A stretch of DNA of 62,000 bases from assembly GCA_905221605.1 (NCBI GenBank), contig CAJNDS010001946.1, positions 1 to 62,000 of the forward strand, given 5' to 3'. Positions 11,711 to 20,999 of the stretch are shown here, piece after piece. Position 1 is the first letter of the stretch, and each line of letters starts with the position of its first letter. Source of the DNA: Symbiodinium natans (lineage: Eukaryota; Sar; Dinophyceae; Suessiales; Symbiodiniaceae). The position numbers were made by a program, and so were the translations under genes. The notes beneath the pieces are model-generated. The model was not told the DNA's origin and ran no database searches. It was given only the letters and a program-made list of their open reading frames with translations.

Positions 11711-12764
11711 TCAGCGAAACACGATCTTTATCTTCTGGATGGTCGGCGGCAGCACTCGCCTCACTTTCTGTACGTCCCTGTCATCTTTGAAGACGAGGCA
11801 AGCACTTCGCTCGGCCTCACGCGTGCCAAGCTGCGGGGAGCTCTGAAAACGTCGTCCAAAAAACACTGGCGTCACCAAAATGGCAACGACACGACTTCCA
11901 TGCCACTTGTGCTCAAAGTGGTACTGGGGTTTGTTTGAGCTGTTGTAGCGGGAAAGGAAGATCCAAAGCGCGTCCCTCGCTTCCAGTCTTGCCCATTCGG
12001 CATTGTCAACGCCAATGAGCCTCTTCATCGTGCCTGCCACTGCAGCGAGCTGTCCAGACTTTATTTGATTAACCAAGTCTGATGCGGTGAGGTTGTATAT
12101 GCGATTGCCCACTGAACACAGAGCAGCTGTCCCGCATCCTTTCTCTGCCGCCTCGTTCCAAGCTTGAGCCGGCTCAGGGCATGACACCTCGCACTCTCCC
12201 TTGCCATCACCAACGCCTTCTTCCATCTCCTGGCGTTCTCCCAACAACTCCGCATCATTATTCTCCTCCAACTTGCTTACGCCCTCAGAGCACGCCTGAG
12301 TGCTCGTAGAGCAGGAAACCAATGGTGTGGGGGGCGGTCCTGGAGGTGGCCCGCTCGGCGGGCGGCTGGACGGGGGTCCTGTTGGCAGTGAGGGGGGGCT
12401 GGGCGGGGGTCCTGTTGGTGGCACAGGTGGCGAGGGGGGGAGTCCAGAAGTAGAGGCAAGCGCAGTCGGCGGCGCTGTGGGTGGGGGCTTTCTGGAGCCG
12501 CGGGCGGGGGGCCCGTTCTTGGCGCCCGTGGACGGTGACTGGGCCAGCGAGGGGGGGCTGGGCGGTCCTGTTGGTGGCACAGGCGGCAAGGGGAGTCCAG
12601 AAGTAGAGGCAAGCAGTCGGCGGTGCTGGGGGTGGCCCGCTGGGCAGGCGGCTGGACGGGGGTCCTGTGGCCCAGTCGGAGTCAGCGAGGGGGGGCTGGG
12701 CGGGGGTCCTGTTGGTGGCACAGGCGGGAACGGAGGGAGTCCAGAGATGGAGGCAAGCGCTTAG
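11711..12764 (-). CDS. Proline-rich protein with conserved-looking C-terminal domain, 3' exon
   Basis: The exon starts after a strong acceptor (an eight-T tract then CCTAAG) at about 12765 and ends at a TGA at 11711-11713. The first ~150 residues are three imperfect repeats of a Pro/Gly/Ser unit (LASTSGLPPSPPVPPTGPPP type). Then come an acidic linker and a globular ~150-residue tail including YNLTASDLVNQIKSGQL, WIFLSRYNSSNKPQYHFEHK and a terminal VRRVLPPTIQKIKIVF. The length (about 350 codons) and the ordered tail make it very likely coding. Upstream exons were not found. I do not recognise the tail domain; a cytoskeletal or scaffold role would be a guess. Confidence 0.7.
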
Positions 12765-12765
12765 G

Positions 12766-13525
12766 AAAAAAAAGCCGCATACCATACAATTCATGGAAAA
12801 ATGTTTGAAATGCAAGACACCAGACAAGCGTTGAACAACTCAACGATGCACCGAGGGGTGCTGAGGGTTTCATGGCCCGACGACCCACATCTTAGCCCAA
12901 CCCACGCCGCAGCACAGCGGCCCATGATGCGACATGAGCCGTGGCTTTTATTCTCATATGTTTTTGTATGAAATAATTCATCCTTCCGCGAACCCCTTCC
13001 GCGGACCTTCCAAGAGAGTCACCTTCAAAATTCCGCGGCCGTGCTGTCGACGTATCGCTTTCGCGGCCCTTCCGCGGCTGATTTTCGCAGGGTTTCTGGC
13101 AGCATGCTTTCCGCGAGAGGCGCCGAGCTCTTACGCGTGTTGCAATGCAAAGGAACGAAAATTTCAACTGACATGTTTTGCCTATAAACTTTACCACCTA
13201 CTCTAGCAAAAAAGAAGTCGGACAGACAAACCAAAAAAACATTCATGAACTCTGGGTGCCTTTATACAGAGTAGCTCTGAACATGCTTTCGTTTCGCAAG
13301 CACACGAAAAAGCACGAGAACGCAACTGGTCACGCTGCCAGATTGCGGCTTCCGCGGAGATTCCGCGGTTCCGCGGATTTGGCGCCCACAAACAAAAATC
13401 TCTGCCCTCACCAGCACGACCTAGATTTTTAAACAATGGACACAACATGCTGTATAATCATTAACCTGGCCGGAAATTCAGCTCTGTGACAAGTGTCCAA
13501 AATGTCTATGTGAGTCACTCCAGCT
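12766..13525. other. Spacer with clustered TTCCGCGG octamers
   Basis: No exon recognised. The palindrome-containing octamer TTCCGCGG occurs at about 12997, 13031, 13070, 13350, 13361 and 13369, with near-matches (TTCCGCGA) at 12983 and 13110. The rest has no visible structure. Confidence 0.5.
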
Positions 13526-16500
13526 TTCCCTGAGCTCCCCTTGAAGCGCTGCTCCTGAGCTGCACCACGCAGCGCCCTTGGCGCCGCCTCTGCGAAGGTG
13601 CCTGGTCAACAGGGAGGGGGATCATTCAACTCTAGCTGTCACACGCCCGCACACTGCGGGGCTTCAATCTGAAGACTGGGCCGGCTACTTGCATTTGACA
13701 CAGTCGCAGGAGCTGCAGGGAAGCCTGGCGCCAAGAACGCGCAGCCGCCGAGCGCAGCGGCGCCGATCACAGCCTTCAGTGACGGAAAGGTTATGCAGCA
13801 ATCGACTAGCTTCTGTTTTGGGACATTGTCAGTGGACTGAGCTCATGCGCCTTGCCTTCGTGAAAGCATCCTCTTAATTCCTGGACCTCACTAAGTATGC
13901 TTCACTCAGGCTAGTAGCCTGGATCAACCCTTCTATTCGCTAACCTTTGACACCGAATGTCCTGACACCCCTGCTGTAGCGGACCTAGGTGATTCGATGT
14001 GTAGGTAATGCACAAGCAGCATCAATCAGTCAAGTGGCAGAGAGGGCCACCGGCTGAGACATGACGATTTGGGATGACAGTGCCAAATGGACTGAGGGGC
14101 CAAAACTGCTACGGTTCGAGTATGAATGTTGCGCCCCTTGTACTGCACAGAACCCTGACTCGCAAGAGGCGAGAGCACCGAGATCCCCCATTTCGGGTTT
14201 CGAAAGAATAACAGCTAAGAATTGCAGCCTGTGGTCAGCAGCTCGGATTGCTGGTTGCCAAATATTGCCGCACTGCCTCTTTTTGGCTCTTTCCTTCGGT
14301 ATCAAGCCAATTCCTTTTGAACAGGATCTGGCTGTTTCCTTCGGCATCAAGCCTATGCATAACATCAGCGCATGCAGAGCCGAGAGCGGCTGTCTAGGCG
14401 AAGTCTAGTGTTCCACTTTGGCAAGGTCACCCAAGGAAGAGCGTACATACACGGCGACAGAAACGAAAAACTGCCACTGCCTTACAGCCAAGAAGGCGAG
14501 GCCTACGCGGACGAGCTGGGCTGCATGACCGACGCGGTTAATCGAAAGATCCCGCAGCTGTGCTGGGCCCCCCGAGAGGATGGGAGCGCGGCGCGTGAAG
14601 CTACAAAGGCAAAAGATAAGATGTGAAAGAAAAAGGGTGAGAACAGATAATCAAATTCATGATTTAGGATTTCAATGGATTTCATGCGTGAGTTAAAAGG
14701 ACCATTATTCGTTCTATAGTATAAGCGTGCGCACAGAGATGCATTTGTAAAAATGAGATGAAACATGAACATCGTGCGTTCGCTTGTTCGTTTCACTCAC
14801 GCACAGTTAGTATAACAATTGTACGAAACGATCATGTCATTAATCATGCGTGAGCGCTACATTCAATTTTCTTTCTATCTTATGCTGTTACTACTTGTAA
14901 AACATCGATTTAAAATGAGAAGTTAGATAATAAAGGATTGGTAAGAGAGTAAAATATGGGATTCCTGAATGCACCACACCTGATTCTGGATGCAGATTCT
15001 GGATGCGCTCGGTACACCCAACGCTGCATGTCATCTTAGCCTCCTTCATGCCACAGACAGAAAGCATCCGTCCACATCCCCGGAACTTGACTTCGGAAAG
15101 CAGCGATTCCCCCTGCTACATTCTTCAACAATACCAGCGGGGCAGCTTTGTCCACACTGCTTGCGGATGGAGAAAATCGTAGGCGTCCTTGCGGCCAGTC
15201 ATTAGTCTCATGCCTTTTGCACCAGACTCTGAAGGAGCGAATTGCAGTCTAGAGTCTAGACTTCCTAGCTGCCTGTCACTAGTCTGATGCCCCTTGCACC
15301 AGACTGTCAAGAAGTCAACAGGGGGGGGCAGACTGTCAAGAGGTCAACATGGAGGCCCTTGGCTGTTTCTCTGGCCGAGCCGGCCATGCACGTAAAACGC
15401 ACACGTGCGCTCTTCACATTATAACTGTGCGCACTTTTGTACAAACTAAATTATCGTCCTGTGAGCCTTCGCTGGTGCTTTGCTTCTTCTCAGCCTTCGC
15501 GGCCAGCGGCTTCAGGCCGTTCGACAAGCGCCACGCTACCTGCGTAGCCCGAAGCTCCAGGTCTTCCGCGGTCGAGGAATAGTTCTGTGGGGAGAAGACC
15601 ACAGCAATCTCCGGGAACACGGCCTTGATGATCTGGACATAGTCCTCGAGATCAAGAGTCTGCAAATCTGGATTCGTGAAGAGCTGGTCGTAGGTCGACT
15701 GGGACGGGAACCGGAACCCATCTTCTGCAATGATGGGCAGCAGTGCACACTGCTCCGCTTGGCGCACTTGCAGAAGCCATTCCGCAACTTGACGAGAGTT
15801 GAAGCAGCCCTCGCTGCAAATGAGAAGCACCGATTTCGCATCCCGGGTAATCGTCTGCTTCTTCATGAGAACTGTAGGCACAGAGCCTGCTACTCCCGTC
15901 ATGACCTTCTTGCGAATCAGCCCGAGCAAAACAAAGGCTGTAGCAGCAGCCTCCATATTATCCAAATCTGCAGCTATCACGCAACCCGCATCCTCGCTGG
16001 ACGCCGAACCTCTTGTCCTGGTTGTTTTGGACCCGGACAGACCCGAAACAACATCATCGATGCTGTCGGGATTTAAGAGGCCGGGCACCTCGATCATAGA
16101 GATCGTGCCGATCCAGCGCAGCGTCTCCTCAACCTCCTGGAGGCCGATGTTGTAGTTCGACAGCTCGGACACATCGGGAACCAGCGTAGCGTAGTCCCGA
16201 ATGAAGCTCGCATCAGGCTTCACGAAGCCAGGGAAAGTCAGCAGAACCGAGTGCACCTTGTTCAGCCGGGCGTTCACCATCTCGCCGACACACCATTTCC
16301 GAGTTAAAATCTGCGGTGAGCCAAGAATCACGAAAGTCTCGGTGTCCTGCCCGACATAACTAAAGAGCTTGGTCAGGTCGTTCAGATCATCACAGTCCAC
16401 AAACGTCGTGAAGCGGGAACCGCGGAGCTGCAACTCCTGCTTAAGCAGCCGGGCATAGCTGCCTGCCGCGTTCTTCTGGTGGCATATGAAGAACCTGAAG

Positions 16501-16530
16501 GGCTTGCGGTACTTGAGCAGGAGATGCTTG
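13526..16530. repeat. Segmental duplication, copy B (full-length partner)
   Basis: Direct repeat of 6191-9200. Unlike copy A, this copy continues without a break into the rest of the receptor gene, so it is the probable source. Its left portion (13526-15413) is the 3' flank of the gene, with no recognised exon. Confidence 0.93.
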
Positions 16531-19500
16531 AGGATGCCATACATGATGGACCCAAAGATAGCTAGAAACATACACACGAAAATTGCAATGCAAATCACCG
16601 TAGTGGAGAAAGAGGCATCGTTCGTCACCTGCACGAAGAGGGAGCCCATCCCCAAGATAACAAGAAGCCCTGCCACCAGGAATATGTCAAGCACGTTGCA
16701 AAGCATAGAGCGCCATGGCTTAGCAAAGGCCACGATGATCAGACTCGCATACAGCACCAGGTTCATGGAGAGAACTCTGCCTGACACTGACGGTATCAGA
16801 GGACAAATCACAACGAGCGCGTTTCGAATGAAGAACACCACAGAGAAGGCTTCAGCACCGGGCCGGAAGCGGATAAACAAGAAGGAGCAAGCTCGAATCA
16901 TCTTCACGTCTCCGTCTGCCAGCCACTTTGGAAGTTGAAACAGAATAATCCAGGAGCACACTACAAGGAATGTGAGAGGCAGAATGCAGCAAAATCCACC
17001 AATCAACGCCATGCTCAAATGCTCGCCCTCGCCGTTGCAGAGGACTTCATGATAGGCCTGGAGCGTTGACAACTCATTGGGGTGTAAGTTGCAACGAAAA
17101 GGCGCAAGCAGGGACGAGCAGACCGATATGAAGAATACCATAAAGAGCGTCCCCACTGTGCTGCCCAAAACGGACAACCGCAAGCCTTTTGCTCGCTGGA
17201 GCGCGATGAATATGAAGTGGACCGCACAAGCCACGGCAAACAAGACCAGCACGAGTAGAGTTCTTGTCGCGAACTTGGCCACCTGAAAGCAAACAAGTAG
17301 TTCCTTGTACGACTCCTCATCCTAGGCATGATAAAACATCCTAGTCCGCTCAAGCCCAGCCACCGGCCCCATGGGCGCCACGCAACCCACCGAGATCAAG
17401 TCCAGGTCGAAGGCAAAGACGTCCAAGGAGGTCAGCATGCCCGAGAAGGGCTCCCCCCACTCGATCTTGAACTGTTGGATCACCGCCAGCTGCTGGACGA
17501 TCGTAACCATCTGACCCAGCCCCAGCCCTGCGATGAGTAGGTTCTCGGGGGAAGTGCTCTGCTGGCTTTTCCGCATGAGCACGAAGTAGAGCACGGCAAC
17601 GCAGCAGCAGCCGAGAATGCCCATGACGATCACCAGAAAATAGTCCCCAGACTGGCAAGGCAAACATTCCCCTCCCTTTGCAACTGAGCCCGGCAAGCAC
17701 GTGCTGCAAGCGACGCTGCTGTTGTCCCTTCCCATTGCGCAGGTTCCCGGCGCCCCTCCCGGGCACCGATCCGCCTCCCCGAAGCATTGGAACACCTCAC
17801 CCGGCTCGTCCACGCTGGAGAAATAGCCGGGGAGGAGCTGCAGGTAGTTGGACCCTGGGCAGATGGAGCCGGTGATGCAAAGCTCACAGCGGCCCCGGAA
17901 CAGGAAGTAGCCCGCAATGCAAGCACAGAACTCGTCGGACGTTGCCCCTTGAACCTGGATCCACTGCTCCTGACCTTGTGACATCACCGCCTTGCTCGTG
18001 GTCCAGAGCTCGATCTGTGTTCCATCGCCACACTACTGGCATTGCGACATGCGAGTTTGGTTCGCGTACTGACCCAACTGGCAGCTTTCACACTCTCTGG
18101 AACCCTCCACAAGGGCCATCGTCCCCAGTTCACAGGGCAGGCATTCAGATTCACCTGGGATGCCTTGTTTCGTGCCTGGCTCGCAGGCCTTGCACACTCG
18201 AGTGGAGCCCTGCTCAGCCGAGTAGCTCCCAGCAGGGCAAAACTGGCAATTCACCGCCAGGGCTCGATCCTGCACGAAGTTCCCATCCGAGTCGATCAGG
18301 CCCCTCCCTGCCGTGCACTCCGTCTCGTTGGGTATCCAGGCCTGCCACAAGGCCTCCTCTTCCTTCATCCAGGCACATGCAGTTTCCCAGGGATCCGGGC
18401 TCCCTGAGTAGACGTGCCGCCACAAGATGCCCATGATCTGCTCGAAGGTGAACTGCACGTTCTGGGCGATCTTAAAGGGCCGCTCCGCCACCTCCTGAAA
18501 TCCTGCCGCTGCCCATTTCGTCAGCAAAGTCTCAGAGTTCTGGGTCTTGTAGATATTGTTCTGGTACTCCGAAGGGCTGTGCTCGGGAAAGATCACCAGC
18601 GAAGGGTTGTCGAGAAAGAACGTGGTTTCCGGAACCCATGCATATAGCAAGCTGCGCAGCTCACGGTTCAGGGTCACGAAGTCACCGTCAACCGCGGTAG
18701 CGAAAGCCACAGGCATGTTGTGCCAGAAGGCCTGCTGCATCATTTCGGGCATTCCCCACGCGGTGTTCGGCATGATGAGCGGAACACACTTGGAAACGTT
18801 GCCGCGGCAGGCAGGTGCAAGCCACCATCTGTCCCAGAGGCAATCCAAAATCCTGGAGCCGCCACTTTGAACCACGCCTCCAGCATCGCCCGTCTTTTCG
18901 AAGTAGAGCTCTGCGATGCCCGGGTAGCCAAGCTCTGCACTGTCGGCGCAGGTCTTCACCCGGTTCACATCGATGTCGGGGACTCGGGCGGTGTATCGCG
19001 CCGGTTCGAAGAAGGAAGCGTTGTAGGAGCGGTAATACCTCACCCATGCTTAGTAAGGAAGGGTTAGGTATGACCATCCCTAGCCATCCCTTCAAGGAAT
19101 CGCTTTCAGGAAACCCTGACAGGGATGGTTCATCCCTGACCATCTCTTTAAGGAATCCCTTGAAGGAAACCCTATGCAGCCTATGCCCTAAACCCTATAC
19201 TCTGCCTTAGCCATCCCTTCAGAGAATCCCTTTAAGGTAAGATACTCCAAGGGAAGGCCAGCATCGTCCAGGGCGGCTTTCTGAGAAGCGCCGAGAACGA
19301 ACATTCCCGACTTCCCCGAGTACCCAATGCTGCCCAGGTTGATCGGGGTTCCGTAGGGCTCCATGTCGATCCTTACTCTGGAATGAAACGTCTCTTAAAG
19401 GTTTTCCTTAAAGGGATTGACTCCTGAAGAGGATGGCTAGGGCACCCTTAACCCTATAGAGCTTCCTGAACAGGATTCCTTGAAGGGATGGTTGGGGGTG

Positions 19501-19931
19501 GTCATTCCTAACCATTCCCGGTCCTAAGCATGAGCAAGGATCATCTGCTGCTTGGTCCAGGGCGATGTGGTCAGCCAGTGCTCGAAAGAGAGGTGGAAAC
19601 GGCGCGGGGGCCCACAGTTTCCAGTGATAACGAAGCCCTGATGGGAGCAGCCTGAGAGTTTGCCGAGGATGAGTTCACTGGCCGTGGACCAGTCTGAGTA
19701 GAAGTTGTATCCCAGTTTCTCCGCAACTATGATGCCGAAGATCTGTCCGGCAATCTTTGACGCATCCGAAGCCGTTTGCCAAACACCAAGTGGCATGCTG
19801 ATACCATCCAACGTGATGTTCATGCGCTCTGCCTGCGGGATTGCATCTTGGAAGCATACCCGGCTCTCCACAGCCTGGAGGAGCAGAAGCAAAGAAGTCC
19901 GCCATCTCATTGTCTTCGAGAAGAGCGACAT
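15414..19931 (-). CDS. Receptor-like membrane protein: solute-binding-like ectodomain, Cys-rich stalk, polytopic membrane region, TIR-like cytosolic region
   Basis: Exons on minus strand: 19543-19931, 19246-19371, 18036-19038 continuing in frame to 17328 past one TAG (18033-18035), and 15414-17282. The chosen start (19931) precedes a signal peptide (RTSLLLLLQAVES). Ectodomain: about 400 residues like type-2 periplasmic binding proteins of the glycine-betaine kind (EPYGTPINLGSIGYSG). Stalk: cysteine-rich repeats of the GCC2/GCC3 or TNFR-like kind (CPAGSY, CEPGTKQG, CLPCELG). Membrane region: about eight or nine hydrophobic segments from FLVIVMGILG to IFGSIMYGIL. Cytosolic region: RFFICHQKNAAGSYA resembles TIR box 1, and SPQILTRKWCVGEM resembles the SxxYxxSxWCxxE helix, keeping the Glu. 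A second similar block reads SVLLICSEGCFNSRQVAEWL. Donors appear to be GA, GT and GC; the last acceptor is GCTTTCAG|GTGG. The role is inferred to be sensing of a small ligand outside the cell with TIR-type output; the ligand is unknown. Confidence 0.8.
18033..18035 (-). other. In-frame TAG inside the cysteine-rich stalk
   Basis: The reading frame on both sides of this TAG is the same. The motif continues across it (MSQCQ, stop, CGDGTQIELW, then CACIAGYF), as expected for a cysteine-rich repeat. No intron with plausible length and phase removes it. The shortest in-phase GT-AG option is 42 nt and would delete the conserved-looking CGDGTQ part. It is either a disabling mutation, a read error, or a readthrough site. 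Confidence 0.7.
19039..19245 (-). other. Receptor intron 2, with repeat arms
   Basis: GT donor (GTATCTTACC) and AG|GTATT acceptor, so the same GTAT flanks both ends. It contains degenerate repeats built on CCATCCCTTCAAGGAATC-type units, telomere-like CCCTAAACCC, and an 18-base stretch (19084-19101) exactly complementary to one in the neighbouring intron. Confidence 0.7.
19372..19542 (-). other. Receptor intron 1, with repeat arms
   Basis: The donor appears to be GA (AT|GATCC) and the acceptor AAG|GATC, again with the same four bases (GATC) at both ends. It carries GATTCCTTGAAGGGATGG at 19474-19491, the exact reverse complement of a stretch in intron 2. Confidence 0.65.
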
Positions 19932-20584
19932 GGTGGTTTGGAAATTAGGGGGTACCCTATTGGGGTCCTGATTATAAGGGAATCCTACTATTTGGGGGTC
20001 TACTTTAGGGTTTTCGTTTGTGGAGCTAGCGGTGACTAAACCGGAGCGGAAACCGCACCCAGCCACGTAGTGGCGAAGGATGGTCTGGTCCACGGCCGCG
20101 GGCAAGACATCAAGCGATCGTTTTGCTCGTGTCGGGGTGTCAAGGCTTCGGGCGGAGGAGGGACCGGCAAGCAAAAAGATTCCATGTGTGTGAAAGAAAC
20201 GGCCTAAGACTCTTTTTTTGATGCTCAAGCTTCCCGTTTAAGGAGAATTGGGGAAACTAGGCCTTGACCATCGTTAGCGTTCGTCCAGGCTGGGACAGAA
20301 GCTGTTTTTGTCACCGCATGTCGCTTGTCGTCGACCATGCATCCACAAACAAGGGTGAACGGCGCCAGAATCATGGACATACGCAGCCTTACACCCCGAG
20401 CCTTTCACCTTGAATCTCCTGAAGCCCTACACCAATGGCCAGCCAGTCCATACCGCAAATCACGGCAGCAAATGTGTTGCATTGACAGTCCCTGTAAAGT
20501 CTTGATTCAGAGGCCACCACCGGGAAACACGAAATGCAGGATGAACGAGCGACATCCACACTCAAAGGAAATATACGTGGGGGG
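19932..20584. other. 5' flank of the receptor gene; nothing recognised
   Basis: The receptor frame stays open upstream of the chosen start, to 20228, giving an N-terminal extension of about 100 residues without signal-peptide character. I prefer the ATG at 19931, which places the hydrophobic segment near the N-terminus. No promoter motif is evident. Confidence 0.35.
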
Positions 20585-20998
20585 TCAAGATCCTTCTTGC
20601 AAGCCTCCCATTCTGCTGTCCACTCTACCGTGCATTCCGTGTGTGGTGCAAGTGCCCGCCTCGGCTGGAGGCCTGCTTTGTTGAACGTCGTGCGAAGCTT
20701 CCTTGTGCAAAGCTTCCTTTTCCACAAGATGCAAGCAACTAGCATATGCTGTGTTACGCTGTATTGCGCAGGTACTGCCTGTGTCTGCCTTTGCACCTCC
20801 CAAAGCACAGCCATATCTACAAGGCGCACAGTCGGGCCACATCTGGCCACCAATGATTAACAACGCTTCTGTGACGAAGCGTTTTGCGAATTCAGCGTCA
20901 GAGTTCCGGCCGCCGGTGCCCCAGCGAATTTGCAGCATCCCCTGTGGGCAGCAGCCCGCACCCTTTATGAAAGCCTGTCCACTTGCAACATATCTCAA
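20585..20998 (-). CDS. Open frame of unknown function, possible exon
   Basis: A 137-codon frame with a plausible stretch (FAKRFVTEALLIIGGQMW) near its 5' half. A potential acceptor (GTGGACAG|GC) lies at its 5' side. Composition is not distinctive and the complementary strand is also partly open. I cannot assign a family; chance is a real alternative. Confidence 0.2.
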   Translation of the reverse strand: MRYVASGQAFIKGAGCCPQGMLQIRWGTGGRNSDAEFAKRFVTEALLIIGGQMWPDCAPCRYGCALGGAKADTGSTCAIQRNTAYASCLHLVEKEALHKEASHDVQQSRPPAEAGTCTTHGMHGRVDSRMGGLQEGS

Positions 20999-20999
20999 G

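Noticed and set aside
19932-20229. N-terminal extension of the receptor upstream of 19931
   Set aside because: Open in frame but would bury the signal peptide about 100 residues inside the protein.
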